A DNA stretch of 64,000 nucleotides from Gonatopus flavifemur. Lineage: Eukaryota > Arthropoda > Insecta > Hymenoptera > Dryinidae. Position 1 is the stretch's first letter. Every line of letters starts with the position of its first letter. The stretch lies in assembly GCA_018340375.1 (NCBI GenBank), contig JAFFJZ010000006.1:13534001-13598000 (forward strand), read 5' to 3'. The notes beneath the pieces were generated by a model. It did no database searches. It was not told where the DNA came from and saw only the letters and a list, made by a program, of their open reading frames with translations. Shown here piece by piece: positions 1-11,372 of the stretch. A program made the position numbers and the translations under genes.

Positions 1-519
1 AGCATGTCGCGCCATAGCTCAGCGGTTAGGTCTTAGGTTTCAGTCGGTGGGTAGGTAGGAATGTAGGTTCGAACCCCGCTAGGTAGGTATGATTTTCTCT
101 TCATCTAGATGGAGTGATCAAGTTCCTCAGTGATCTTGAAACACAAGGAATATGCGAAATCAGTTCGCGTAATAAAATTTTTTTCAATTTTTATGAATAT
201 TTCGAGCAATAATTTTCCAGTACATGTAAATTATGATACAAAACTGCAGAAAATTCACGAATTTCGGTAATTTCACCATACTATTTCGGCAATTTTGAGC
301 CATTCGATTCCATATTTTTCCCGAGGATAAGCCGTAAAATTACCATCCTATTTCGGTAATTTCAAGTTACTCGAGTTAATATCATTCCCGAAAGTAATCG
401 GTAAAATCATCGGATACATTTAAAATTATTCCCGATACCAATTGGCAATTTTACCGAAAGTTCGGGTTAATTGCTTCCCGAATAATTTCGGTAAATTTAC
501 CGAAATTCTTTTTACATTG
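1..519 (-). repeat. MITE scaffold with tRNA-like module, cut by window start
   Basis: Read on the minus strand, this starts near 519 with a CAATGTAAAAAG end, then has about 300 bp in which the word TTACCGAAA/TTTCGGTAA recurs in both orientations (240-515). It ends in a tRNA-like block at 1-90. The block as read on the plus strand has an A-box-like TAGCTCAGCGG at 15-25 and a B-box-like GGTTCGAACCCC near 66-77. The stretch 1-240 is homologous, in reverse orientation, to 14270-14510, including the tRNA-like block and the flank downstream of it. The rest of the element lies outside the window. Homology to the 14 kb copy is visible by eye at roughly three bases in four. No coding capacity is seen. 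Confidence 0.6.
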
Positions 520-539
520 AATAGTTTGGCCTCGATAAA

Positions 540-670
540 AAAAAACGTCAAGGGATGCCTCATAGGAACCCTCGATGGTTCACATAAGGGTTCCCCTAGG
601 AATTTGGCACAATAATTATGAGCAAAACCCATCTGGGAACCCTTATGGGATTCCCCCTGGGACATGGGAG
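540..670. repeat. short repeat rich in AGGGTTCC/GGAACCCT
   Basis: The motif GGAACCCT and its complement appear several times in alternating orientation (about 565-575, 585-597, 635-660). It lies directly beside the TTACCGAAA-rich element. No termini or target duplication could be defined, so the boundaries are approximate. Confidence 0.35.
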
Positions 671-889
671 CTCATGTAAGATCCTACGTAAAGTGTTTTT
701 GAACCGTTTCATTCTAAATACTCATATCAAATCTCCCCCAATAAGAACTTAGATGACTGAAAAGATGATTTTTTAAAATTCTAAGACTCTCGTCTTAAAT
801 TAAAAAATGATCTATATTTATCGTTCTAAAAATTTGAGACATAAGAATTTTGAACGGAATGAAGCTTCTACCTAAGATGTAACAAGACC

Positions 890-2050
890 ACATGGAATTC
901 CCATTCCATCGCAGAGGATAACGAAGACATTCTCTCAGTCTCGAAACTAATCTCGATATCGGTCTCGGTCCCATACAGGAAACCTCGATGATGTAAACAC
1001 ATGTATGGCTACCATTAAATGGCCAACAATGGATTCACATCATTGGCACAAGTGCGGCCCACCACTGGATGATAAGGAAGGCCAGCAATGAAAACAGCCG
1101 ATAATCAGCCGATGTACAGCTATGGTAAACGGCCAACAATAATTGATTCCCCGTTACTGGCTGAAATATGGTCTATTACTAAGTGAGATGGATTTCAAAG
1201 TTGAATGTATTGTATTCGTAATCACCCGTGAAAAAAGTTTGGTCTGGCCTTATTTCTATTATGCTGAATAAATAATTCACATCCATCAAATACGTTTTAC
1301 ATGATCCAAATGAATTCTTATTTATATCCTACACTGTAAAAACACTTCCAAAAAAGAGGTTTGGAAGTTTTTTACCAAACATTTTTTGGTGAGTTCACAA
1401 ACATAGTGGGTGCAATTACAAACAATTTTTGTCAACTGACAAATCTTTTCTGGGGAATCGCAAAAATTGTTTGGAAATTTACAGAAAATTTGTGAGTTCC
1501 CAAACAATTTGGAAATTAACCAATCTGTAAGTTTTTCACCGTACTTTTCTGCTTGGAAATTCTCGAATATTTTTTACAGTGTAGATGATCAATTACTTTC
1601 TCATGTAAATAACAAAAAATTTGAAGGAATAAGCAACTGAATTCAACTGATTTATCGAGAGTGCTTTTGACTCGTATCATTTTACAGTCATATCACCATT
1701 GGATATCATTATTATTATACCCCAGTAATCTGCCATTGATGGTTGACATTTAAACATTATCCCGAAATTTCTGGCCCTAAATCGGGATCATTTAGCCCCA
1801 TTACTGGGCCAATTAATGATTCTATACATTGCCCATTATTTATTGCCATTATTGGACCCACTAGCGCCATTAACGGGCGAATAACGCCGTTTGTGGTCCA
1901 GTAACGTGCCATTATTGGGCCAATTGATGAACCCTGTATGGGGTCGATGTCTCGTTGCATATTTCGAAATATATCTCCGCTAATTTTGTTCGAATGATCA
2001 AGGTTCCATCTCATTCCATTGATTCCATTTGTACTTTCAAATTATCTTGA
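890..2050. repeat. foldback element with GGCCAATAATGG words, interrupted by a CACTG MITE
   Basis: The left part (about 965-1150) and right part (about 1700-1960) carry inverted matches: GGTCCCATACAGG near 969 against CCCTGTATGGGG near 1931. Both are rich in the palindrome-like words GGCCAAYAATGG and GCCATTATTGGGCC. The copy is split by the MITE at 1332-1581. No target duplication was found for the outer element. Confidence 0.45.
1332..1581. mobile_element. CACTG-type MITE, 250 bp, TSD TA
   Basis: The inverted termini CACTGTAAAAA and TTTTTTACAGTG are flanked by TA on both sides (1330-1331, 1582-1583). The interior repeats CCAAAC/GTTTGG and CAAACAATTT words in both orientations. The copy at 4345-4522 is a shorter relative with the same opening 60 bp. 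Non-autonomous; no reading frame. Confidence 0.8.
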
Positions 2051-4062
2051 TCATCTTAATATTTCAAGAGATTGGAATAATTATTGGTAACTATTTGATC
2101 TTTCTTTCACGCGAATCTCGTGCGAAGCCCTACCGATTTCTGGAAATTTCACCAGTGAATTTGAATTTCACGTGTTACAAATAAAAATGCAACGCAATGT
2201 GATTTACCATGTCGCATATGAGTGAGTTGTACTATTTTGAAAATATATTCTCTCCGTACAAGCGTGACAATAATCCTTGTCAGAACCCGAGCAGAATCGA
2301 GGTCAACCCGACCAGGTCCTGGGGATGAATTTCCAGTCGGGTTGAATGACGAATTCAGGAAAAATTTTATTGAATTCTCCCATACGTATATATACATGGG
2401 AAGAAGCTTAGGTTAAAGGTTACGAGACAAAGTACAGTAATCATGCGATATACTCGATTATAACGACAGAAAGGGTAACTTTGCGTGTTCTTATCAGGGG
2501 GGGCATCTTAAACCTTGTAGAGATGTAAGAAGAGGTAATGTCGTTTATCGTTCGCAGACAACCAATTTGAGCGAAAGTTATATAAAAGTTACCTACTTCG
2601 GGTACCATTGAAGTTTTTCGAATGAAAATTTTGATTCAAAATTGCGAATCATTGAACATTGTGGCGTACATCGACATACGACTTTTATAAATTTGTGGAG
2701 TATGGTCGACTTTTCGCTACACGAAACCTCTTGAATTATAATCCTTTTGTAGGATTATTTTGATATTATTGGTTTTTACAATGCAAATATTCGTAACAGC
2801 CGAATGGAACAAATGTGAACCATTCATTCCGTCAATGAATGAATATCCGTAACTCCTCTCAGACCGAATACTCTTATCGAGATATCGATAAAAAAGTATT
2901 TCTCATGATTTCCCAATTAACGTAATTCATTAATTACTCGTTCCACGAGAGAACAAGGGAAACACACGACACCGAATATAACGAAATATTCCGTTACAAA
3001 CGAACGCAACGATGTTGCATAATGTCACAATGTTGAATAATAATTAATAAAAAATTCTCCAAAAATTTATATCAACTCTTGTCAGGGATTTCGAGAAAAA
3101 AGAGGGAACTTGGAGAGATAACATTGAACCCGACTCGCTTTGTATACATTTGCCCTGTTTTTCTGTATGAATTATTTTAAATGTAATATGAAAAAACGTA
3201 TATATATATATATATATATTCTTTTGGCATGAATATTTCATTCATACTCCTTGAACAGAAAATATTATGAACCAAGAATGAAGGGAAAAGATACAATGCA
3301 AATATGTCATCCCTGATATTAAACAATTCTCCACCCATGTATTTATTTTCATATCAATTTCTCTTTCGATTAATCTGAAAATCACTTTTAAGGAGAATAT
3401 TCTAAACCATAGCCATCGGGGTGTGAATGATCATTGATGCGCATTCGAAGAATTTTCTTGGGGAAAAATTGAAAGAAAAAAAAAGAAAAAGAAATAATCA
3501 TACGGAGAACAAAATCTGACGCGACGTATAACTTCTAACGACCGGCAAGGAGATAGAATCCAAGATTAATGATAAACCGCTACGATTCGAATTTCGTGGT
3601 AATGGGATAGCCTCGGGTATTTTAAGGATAACCCCAGAGACACGCTTCTCTGTATCGTTCTCTCTGACGAGGATGACGACGCAGGCGTTTCTTCACCGAT
3701 ACCCGACGTCGACGTAGTTGACGCGCCCCACCCAAAGTTCTACATCACTTACATGAACTCGATATCGCGTCGTCGAGTCGTGGATACAAATAAATTTGTA
3801 TATCCATCTTACCCTGCTCATTAGTTTTCAATTCATCATTCGAAAGGGTGTATCGGATGGATTATTTCTTGAAAATCTTCTGAAAATTCATGATAGAAAT
3901 CGAAAAATGATCCAATCGGATATTGGCCTGAGTAGGGATTACATTGGGCCAGAATGAGACGATAACCTTGACCGAGACTCGGTATCTATATACGTGCAGA
4001 AAAAAGGGCTTCTTGTGTAAAAAAGCCTTCAATGTAGCGATAAATGCTTTTAATGTTTTTTC
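2020..4062. other. stretch without recognised genes; TA microsatellite
   Basis: I see no conserved coding sequence here. The only repeat of note is a TA run at about 3199-3219. A GC-richer patch with several CpG (3640-3740) could be unique regulatory sequence, but nothing identifies it. Confidence 0.4.
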
Positions 4063-4063
4063 A

Positions 4064-4329
4064 CACTGAGAAAACAGATATCTTGAAAAATACCATAATT
4101 TATGGATTTTCAGCGCTGGTCTGACCCGAGTCGGAATATTCACTTGCATGAATCTCTAAAAGTACCATAATTTCTTGGACTTTTTGAAATAAGTATGGTA
4201 CCTTCCGTATAAAAGTCCAAGACATTATGGTACTTTTAGAGGTTTTTTCAGGTAAATATTTAGATTCGATCAGACCAGCGCAGAAAATCCATAAATTATG
4301 GTACTTTTTAAGATACCTTTTTCTCCGTG
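4064..4329. mobile_element. CACTGAG-type MITE, 266 bp, TSD CA
   Basis: The left terminus CACTGAGAAAACAG pairs with the right terminus TTTTTCTCCGTG. Inverted arms extend over about 80 bp (TACCATAATTTATGGATTTTC on the left mirrored on the right at about 4280-4310). CA flanks both sides (4062-4063, 4330-4331). The words AAAGTACCATAAT/ATTATGGTAC recur inside. Confidence 0.7.
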
Positions 4330-4344
4330 CAGTGGAAAGATCCA

Positions 4345-4522
4345 CACTGTAAAAAAATCTTCCAAAAAAAGGTTTGGAAGTTGTTCACCAAACATTTTTT
4401 GGATCACAAACATAGTGGATGGAATTACAAAACTTGTTTGGAAATTTACAGAAACTTAGCAATCTGTAAATTTTTCACCATACTTTTTTCTGCTGTGAAA
4501 TTCACGAATATTTTTTATAGTG
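4345..4522. mobile_element. CACTG-type MITE, 178 bp, TSD CA
   Basis: Termini are CACTGTAAAAAAA and TTTTTTATAGTG, with CA on both flanks (4343-4344, 4523-4524). It shares its opening (CTTCCAAAAAAAGGTTTGGAAG) with the MITE at 1332-1581 but lacks part of the middle. It sits only 15 bp from the MITE ending at 4329. Confidence 0.75.
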
Positions 4523-4544
4523 CACATAGCACCCAATCAAAGTC

Positions 4545-5330
4545 TCAGTAATATTCTTAGAATATCACAAATTTCTCACTCGAAACATTCTATGTTAAAT
4601 ATTTCTACGAGATTCCATAAGTATTGCGGATAGAATATTTCATTACAAATATTCTGAAAATCTTGCAATTTAAATATTGCAGATATGATATTCTGCAATG
4701 TCCAGTTCTGGGAATCTATGATGAGGGATATTTCACGATTATCGCAAATGAAATATTCTGAGAATATTTCAGTAGCAATATTTTATATGGTGGTACCCAC
4801 ATAGCACGGAATGTCTCAATGACATTGCCACAATATTACATTTGGAATATGCAATATTCTGGCAAACATCTCGAGGATATTGTCAGAATATCTCCAGAAT
4901 GTCTTATGCCACCATCATTGTGACATTCTGGAGACATTCTGAAATATTGCTCATAATTACGTACATCAACAATGGTGCACTGACAGAAAAACGACCTCGT
5001 TGAAACATTCGTGGTCACAATAACTTGAAGTCCGGTTCGATCCACCAGGAAATGTGATTGTGATGTCCAGAAAAAATGGTTGAAGCACAAATTAACTACA
5101 TTTTTCAGGTTGGAAAGCCAGATTCTTTTCTTGGTGTGATAACCTGGAAAATGTAGTTAATTTTGGCTTCAATCACTTTTTCTGGACATCACAATCACAT
5201 TTCCTGGTGAATCGAACCAGATTTCACCTTTTTGCGACCACGAATGTTTCAACCAGGTTGTTTTTCTGTCAGTGTATGAACTACTGCTTTTGGTAAAACA
5301 AAAATTTTCTTCGGAGTATATTCCTCTACT
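4545..5330. repeat. region of iterated AGAATATTCT/AGAATGTC words
   Basis: AGAATATTCT-like words and inverted AATGTCTCCAGAATGTC / GACATTCTGGAGACATTCT recur between about 4550 and 4960. The foldback MITE at 4978-5274 is inserted in this region. Similar AGAATATTCT words fill 7420-8100. Outer termini were not resolved. Confidence 0.4.
4978..5274. mobile_element. foldback MITE, CACTGACAG termini, 297 bp
   Basis: This is an almost complete inverted repeat. The left arm (CACTGACAGAAAAACGACC, then CATTCGTGGTCACAATAAC) is mirrored by the right arm, which ends GGTTGTTTTTCTGTCAGTG. The loop is centred near 5125. Flanks are TG on the left and TA on the right, so one base differs if the duplication is 2 bp. 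It is the uninterrupted reference for the heavily nested copy at 16459-17560. Confidence 0.8.
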
Positions 5331-5399
5331 AAGGTTGTATAGAATATGATTTGGATGGCTTTGTGAGAGAAATACACATTAAAAGTCGATTATTAGGAA

Positions 5400-5475
5400 A
5401 GTTCCCTCAGTGAGGATCGAACTCCAGTTCTCCGAGTCATAGATAAAGCCTCTATCACCTCAGCTGATCACCGAG
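5400..5475 (-). repeat. tRNA-like block, degenerate
   Basis: On the minus strand a B-box-like GAGTTCGATCCTC lies about 45 bp after an A-box-like TCAGCTGAGGTGA. The T stem does not pair fully, so this is a tRNA-derived relic rather than a functional tRNA gene. It belongs to the set of tRNA-like blocks at 1-90, 14405-14510 and 16388-16452. Confidence 0.35.
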
Positions 5476-5779
5476 ATGACTTCAATGCCCTCAAAGTGCC
5501 ACTCTTTCCCATCATAATGATGCGTTTCTGATAAATTCGTTTCCGTGGGATACAGACCAATCAATTCAGAATTCTCTGAATTCCCTCGACTTGTAAATTT
5601 TACTAAGTACCGGGTCTGATGAATACAAAAGAATTTTTGAGCTACGTAATTCATTGATCGCGTAACGTGAGATATTACAAAGTGTAACATCATGTCCTAT
5701 ATACACGGAAAAAGAAAAATTTGCTGTGACAAGAAGACCTGATTTAGCTGCGGAAGCGAGATTTGTTTGCTATTCTATA

Positions 5780-6485
5780 CAGGGTGTTTCATAATTCACC
5801 GAAAATACTTCAGAGACGTTATTCTGCATCTGAGATGCAATCCCTGATAAAAAGATCCCATTCATTCCGATTAAACGGACACAATTCCGATTGAAACCGA
5901 TTAATATCCATGAAATTTGAATCGAAATTTTGTCCTTTTGATAGGAATTATTATGATTTTTCAAGCAGGGATAATTTCCCGTTTGGAAAACATTTTTTGG
6001 AGGCTTAGTTTGTGAGCTATGTGCATTTTTAGATTTTTTTTAAATGCAAATGACTCAGAAGCATTGTATTCTATATTATTGAGCTCAACACCATTCTCCA
6101 AGTTGGAAAACGCCGGATCTCTGAAAAAAAATTCAACTATCCTATCATTCTTTGCTTCAGAGCTACAGCGATTTGAAATTTTCTGGCTTCCAGCAAATCA
6201 GAATTCAGCAACTTTAAATTACTGTAGTTCCAAAACAAAGAATGATAAGATAAATAGTTGAATTTTTTTCTCAGAGATCCGGCGTTTTCCAACTTGGAGA
6301 ACGGTGTTGAGCTCAAGAATGTAAAATATAATGCTTTTGAGTTATTCGCATTTGAAAAAAAATCTAAAAATGCTCGTAGCTCAAAACCTAAGCTTCCAAG
6401 AAATGTTTTCCAAACGGGAAATTATTGCATTTTGAATGCAGAATAACACCTCTGAAATTTTTTCAGCGAATTATGAAACACCCGG
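5780..6485. mobile_element. large foldback element, TIR CAGGGTGTTTCATAATTC, TSD TA
   Basis: The left terminus CAGGGTGTTTCATAATTC pairs with GAATTATGAAACACCCGG on the right. TA flanks both ends (5778-5779, 6486-6487). A nearly complete palindrome fills the inside: the arm at 5975-6150 (TTCCCGTTTGGAAAACATTT, then CTCCAAGTTGGAAAACGCCGG) is mirrored at 6265-6425. A solo terminus of a related family is at 44233-44373. The TIR style and TA duplication fit Tc1/mariner-like elements. No transposase is visible. Confidence 0.7.
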
Positions 6486-6489
6486 TATA

Positions 6490-6640
6490 TAGTGCGGAAA
6501 TTTGCCGGAGAAGCAAACATATTTTGCTGCCACAGCTAAAACAAATCGCTGTCGGAGCTAACAAGATTGCTGTCACGGCAAAAAATTTACTGCTCCGGCG
6601 AAAGGTGATTTTGCTGTCACAGCCGTAGATCGCTCAGCCG
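6490..6640. repeat. iterated TTGCTGTCACAGC words
   Basis: TTGCTG, GCTGTCACAGC and AGCAAA words recur from 5715 to 5770 and again from 6490 to 6630, on both sides of the foldback element at 5780-6485. The left part starts with CACGGAAAAAGAAAAATTTGC, resembling the CACTGAG-type termini. The element at 49103-49294 uses comparable TTGCT/AGCAA words. Confidence 0.4.
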
Positions 6641-6865
6641 GTAGGGGTCAATAGGCCCGAAAGTAAATAGTCCCGAAAGGCAATTGTCCATAATGAAATA
6701 GCCCCGAATGAAATTACGCCCGAAAAAAACCCACGTGTTTCCAGCCGTGCTCCAGTCACCGTAATAGTTACCAATTTGTTTTCGGGGCTAATTTCATTCG
6801 GGACTATTTCATTATGGACAATTGCCTTCCGTGACTATTTCTTTTCGGGTCTATTGACCTCTACC
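6640..6865. mobile_element. hAT-like MITE, 226 bp, TSD GCTCAGCC
   Basis: The inverted termini GGTAGGGGTCAATAGGCCCG and CGGGTCTATTGACCTCTACC are flanked by a perfect 8-bp duplication GCTCAGCC (6632-6639 and 6866-6873). The interior repeats short GCCCGAA / AATAGCCCCGAATG units. A related element with GGTAGTATGCGATAAGCCCG termini and an 8-bp duplication is at 26559-27887. Confidence 0.85.
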
Positions 6866-6873
6866 GCTCAGCC

Positions 6874-7244
6874 TTGTGTCTAGCTATTTTCTATTATCGA
6901 CATTGGCGGAATCTGGAATCTTTTCTTTGTCAAAATTCATTGGGAGATTTTTTACCGACAAAATATTCAATCAGTCGGTACCGAAGAGTATCAGAAGGGA
7001 ACATGACGATGGAAGGGGTAGAAATTATTGAAACGGAAACTCACACTCTCAAGATCAACTTTCTAATGGCTCTAACCAATGGAAGTTCTGTTTCCAAAAA
7101 TAAAATTCACGTATTACTTTTAGAATTGTGCTCTAATTGATTGGATCCATCAGAAAGTAGACCTTGAAGATGTGAGTTTCCGTTTCATCCCTACCATTGC
7201 TATATTCTCTCCTGATACTCCTTGGTCGGTACGTTGGGATCTTC
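6874..7244. other. unassigned interspersed sequence
   Basis: This contains an inverted pair of GAAACGGAAACTCACA-like segments around 7030 and 7170 but no defined element and no gene. Confidence 0.3.
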
Positions 7245-7248
7245 TTAA

Positions 7249-8642
7249 GGGGAAAATACAATTAGAACGACAAAAAAGGGCGTTTTTCATGATTCTTTTT
7301 CACCTAGAAGTTTATATTTGAATATAGAATAAGCTTTCGTAGCGTTATTAGTATACTATTCAGGTATATCAAGGTAATTTTTTTTCTATTTTCTTCCACA
7401 AAATGGCAACCGAGCGTAGGAGATTCGTAAGTATTCTTAGAATATTCTTAGAACATTTGAATGAGACTGTTCCGAATATTCTAGGAACGTTCGTGCAAGA
7501 TGCGTACAAAGTTTGTAGGGAGATTGATGTAAAGCGCATGCGCAGATATCGTGATGACATGAATCCATTAATGGCGGATAATGTTGTTGACAGGCTATAC
7601 AGACCCTTGGACAATCCATCATTTTAATTTGTTTTTTGGGGATAACGAATCTATGGAGGTGTATTTTGATATCACAAATGTTCTCTGAGAGTGCTATGTG
7701 TGAAAAATAATCCTCAAAAGTGTAATAAAATATTGAGAAATACCGTATGTATTATGATTTCCTGTTGCGATCATAAATATCTCATCCATCTATGTGAATT
7801 CATGATATTGCTAACCATTCGTGATTACAGATGTCTAATGATAAAAAAAATTGATTGTGAAGTAGTTTTCGGTGAAATGCAGAAGTTTATATTGACGGGA
7901 ATTCTTATTTTACCAGCATTTTTTCTAATATTCCCACAATATCCGTGGCATCATATTCTGAGAATATTTTAAACAGTCTCAATTAAACATTCTGAGAATG
8001 TGTGTAGAATATATTCGCACGAAATAAGAATCCCCATAGAATATTCGAATATCCTCAACGTATATTCTCAGAACATTCTCAGAACGTGCGTGCGCTACCT
8101 GGGGCAGGGTTCAAGTAAGACCTAGTCCGATGACGGCGGGTGTTTTGCTGATCGTAATCGTATCTGAAAAAAAAGACCAAAAGGAATTGCCTTCAGTGAA
8201 CTCATAATTCGTAGTTGAACCAAAAAAAATGGAAAAAAATATGAAATTCACGATTTGACAGAGCAAAATAGGCAAAAATCGAGAATTCACCTCTTTTTTC
8301 AAGTCATTTTTGCAATAAAAAAGTACTTTATTTTTCAAAAGTACCAAATTCTTTGGTTTAACTAGCAGCTAATATAATAACGAAGATGTCCTCAAAACCT
8401 CATCCCGATCGGATCATTAGTTTTTTGGTTATCACCCCCGCCAACTCGGAAAAACATGTCTCGAGAAAAACGCATCTAAAGTTTTCGTTACTGAAAAAAA
8501 CAAAAAAGAGAAACACCTCAAGATACTTTAATAACGTATTATCAACACTGCAAAATTCTGTTGGAATCAAATATAAGCTTCTAGGTGAAAAAAAATCATG
8601 AAAAATACCTTTGTTTTTGCCGTTCTAATTGTATTTCCCCTC
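7249..8642 (+). mobile_element. TTAA-flanked element with long TIRs and a small ORF
   Basis: The long imperfect terminal repeats span about 7249-7335 and 8555-8642. Left: GGGGAAAATACAATTAGAAC, then CATGATTC, then CACCTAGAAGTTTATATTTG. The right end is the mirror, ending GTATTTCCCCTC. TTAA lies at both outer edges (7245-7248, 8643-8646), as expected of piggyBac-like or Kolobok-like insertion. An ORF at 7403-7627 (ATG start, about 74 codons) ends in a basic stretch with RRYRDDMNPL. A GTAAGTATTC donor-like site falls eight codons after its start. The interior 7420-8100 is rich in AGAATATTCT words. The ORF is not recognised; a distant PIF/Harbinger-type N-terminus is one possibility, held with little confidence. 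Confidence 0.55.
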
Positions 8643-8684
8643 TTAAACATAGAGCTCCGACAAACGTTCAGAATAGATCAACAT

Positions 8685-9107
8685 CCCAGACAGCATTGAA
8701 TGTCGTGTGGACGTTTTAGAAACATAACCTTAGTTTTGCGCGCTTCGTCTCCGTGAGGTAGGTTTAAATACGTTCAGAGAACGTTCATTTTTGATGCACC
8801 TGAATACGTTTCCAGTACGTCTTTTTCATCTACCACGGGACGTTCTCGTTACGTTTCCCAAACGTACTTTCATAAAAACTAACCTATACAAACATACGCG
8901 TAGTATCGCAGAACGTCATTGACATCTTCATTGAACACGTCCCCAGAACGTCGCATGGGGGACATAAATTGAACATCACAGAACATTCGTATGTCCCTGG
9001 GACGTACATGCGACGTTTTTAGAACGTCCTGGGATGTTATTTGGACGTTTTCTGTGAGAGCAAGTACGTTTTATAAACGTTCAGAGAACCTCCCGATGCT
9101 ATCCGGG
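8685..9107. mobile_element. MITE with iterated GAACGTTC/GGACGTTCT words
   Basis: Termini are CCCAGACAGCATT and GATGCTATCCGGG (imperfect inverted repeat). Almost the whole interior is made of ACGTTC / GAACGT words in both orientations (for example around 8770-8850 and 8930-9080). A target duplication was not clear. Confidence 0.5.
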
Positions 9108-9511
9108 ATATAGATCAGACTAAAGCTTCGTTGGAGTTCGAGTTTAGGTTTATCAACATTCGACGAAGGTCTCATGAACGTTACAATGCCCGCTTGAGAA
9201 TAACTTCAAAGAAGATTCACAGAACGTTCATTCAAGATTTACCAAAGATTCGCTGGAGTTTCAATCTTTTAATGCAAGTTTTTTTCAATTGTATTTTTTG
9301 TTTTTTTGACGAAAAAATGAACGATAGAGAAAATTATAATAAAATTATAATTTCTTCTAAAACATACTGAATGGAAACTCGAATTAATCTTCGGAGAACA
9401 TTTAACCCTCAGCCTACAGACTTTAAATTGACCTATTTTTTCACATAAAAAGTTTGACATAAAAAACTGGCATTTTTCCATTTATTAATAGAGTTATTAA
9501 TAGAACTAATC

Positions 9512-9840
9512 CAGACCCCTCCGACTCATGCATTTTCCCCTAGAAATCCTGTTCACGTATTGACCAAGAAATCTCCAAGAAATCCAGATGGCGATTTGAT
9601 CTAGTGGACCGAATCATAACCTCAAAATATCAACGTTGCGAAGTTTGGTTCCTTGTAGGTTAAAAATTTATAAATGCATTAGTATGATCTGTAATTATTG
9701 GTCATTTTCTCACTATTCATCTTGAATTTTCGCGACAAATGATTCATTCTACAGAATCGATAGCCCCACTGACACGCGGAGCCCTCTACAACTTTCTGAT
9801 CAGTATATGAACAAAAGTTCTAGACAGTCGGAGGGGTCTG
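9512..9840. mobile_element. hAT-like MITE, 329 bp, TSD AACTAATC
   Basis: The termini CAGACCCCTCCGACT and AGTCGGAGGGGTCTG are perfect inverted repeats. They are flanked by the 8-bp duplication AACTAATC (9504-9511, 9841-9848), which has TA in its two central positions. No coding capacity. Confidence 0.85.
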
Positions 9841-9879
9841 AACTAATCCATCAGTTCATACTGAAGGTGTTCGCGCATA

Positions 9880-11193
9880 CAGTACCCATCCGATTTTCTT
9901 CCGCTCGATTTTCTTCCACTTCCCCGCCCGACAAGCTCGAACGCTTCCCCCACCACATCCACTTGATCACGGGTCAGACAATACGCTTACTAGAGGTTCG
10001 ATTTTCTTCCGCAGATCAATCTTTAATTTTGGGCTAAGAAATTTTCGTGCAGGTAAAAAAACAAAAAGTGATTTATTCAAATAGTCATAAAATGATGGTA
10101 AGTAAATTGATGAAACTCCCACATGCTTACACAGCCGCCGTATATTTTCCAGTCATCAAAAAGTTCAAGTGATATATTAATTTGCCTCATCAAAAATTCA
10201 GTGATTCATATCGGTATTTCACTACATCTATATAATTACGTTGTATGGAAGGAAATTTTTACATTTCCTTTTTATTGATGACAGGAAACAATTGGTTGGA
10301 TGTGATAGAAGCAATCATTCTCAGAGAAAATAACCCGAAGAGAACATGAAGCTTCAGCGAACGTTCAGATCAGATGTGTATAGATCGGGCCGAAGGTTCA
10401 TTAGAGCTAACTTTTAGATTCACAAACGTTTCACAAAGGTTCTACGGACGTTGAAATGTCCGCCTCGAAATACGTTCAGGAAACATAGATGGAACGTTCA
10501 CTGAAGGTTCATCGAAGGTTTGACGAAGCTCCACAAAAATATCTATACTTATATCAATGTAGATCAATTTATAAGAAAAATGAATTAATTAATACACATG
10601 AATTATTATAAATTCATCTAAGTATAGATATTTTTGTGAAGCTTCCTCAAACCTTCGATGAACCTTCAATGAACGTTGCATCTATGTTTTCTGAAAGTAT
10701 TTTGAGGCAGACATTTCAACGTTCGTAGTACCTTTGACAAACGTTTGTGAATCTAAAAGTTAGCTTTCATGAACCTTCGATCCGATCTATACAGATCTAA
10801 TCTGAACGTTCGCTGAAGCTTCATGTTCTCTTCGGGAAGTATTATTGTAATCCTTGAGCCCGATGAACATTTCCTCTCGTGGATGAGTGTAACATGTCTC
10901 ACGCCACACTATTCCATACATGTATTTGTATTTGTGCATATCACTTACCGGTTTTCGTTATTCACATCCATTGAATATGAGAAAATATAATCTTCCACCA
11001 AACGCGTATGTTGGAACTGTCAAAATTCGTTGGATGGAAAGCGGAAGAAAATCGAGCCACCGTGCACGATTCATAAATACACAAACACAAACAATGTGGC
11101 GAGCCTCGCAAGACAATTGGGTGGGAGGAGCATGATTCCTAGGAAAATATTCCCCTCAAGACCCGTGAGCGGAAGAAAATCGAATGGGTACTG
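9880..11193. mobile_element. TA-flanked element, TIR CAGTACCCATCCGATTTTCT
   Basis: The left terminus CAGTACCCATCCGATTTTCT at 9880 is mirrored at 11171-11193. TA lies on both flanks (9878-9879, 11194-11195). Additional inverted CGATTTTCTTCCGC segments occur near 9909, 10000 and 11045. The element carries the complete 503-bp palindrome 10334-10836 as an insertion. Tc1/mariner-like by target duplication only. Confidence 0.55.
10334..10836. mobile_element. 503-bp giant palindrome, copy 1
   Basis: It starts CCCGAAGAGAACATGAAGCT and ends with the complement. Two arms of about 225 bp are separated by a short AT-rich centre near 10580-10610. The arms consist largely of GAACGTTC, GAAGGTTC and CGAAGGTT words. 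It has exactly the same length as the copy at 19891-20393. The flanks (TAA before, AAG after) do not show a clean duplication, unlike copy 2. Confidence 0.8.
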
Positions 11194-11372
11194 TATTCCA
11201 AATACTCACTGGGTTACGCTAACCCTGTTTGTAGGCTGAGGGTTAATAAACGTTCTATGAACCTTTCTCGAAACCATTTTCAAGCTGACATTCCAATGTT
11301 CATCTAAACTTCGTAGAACGTTGCGGAACCTACAAGTTGGAGCTTCAGGTTGAGCTTCATGTTCTCTTCGGG

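Larger units (their letters stand above)
8650..11372. repeat. divergent copy of the CCCGAAGAGAAC palindrome family, split by nested insertions
   Basis: The right arm (about 11226-11372) ends TTCATGTTCTCTTCGGG, like the two intact 503-bp copies. The left arm is traceable as ACATAGAGCTCCGACAAACG near 8648 and again from 9108 to 9245. Between the arms lie the elements at 8685-9107, 9512-9840 and 9880-11193, the last of which contains a whole 503-bp copy of the same family. The left end is truncated at the TTAA element. Confidence 0.5.

Noticed and set aside
1..90. functional tRNA gene
   Set aside because: A- and B-box-like segments exist, but the stems do not pair properly and there is an inserted GTAGGTAGG tract. 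It recurs as part of a repeat.
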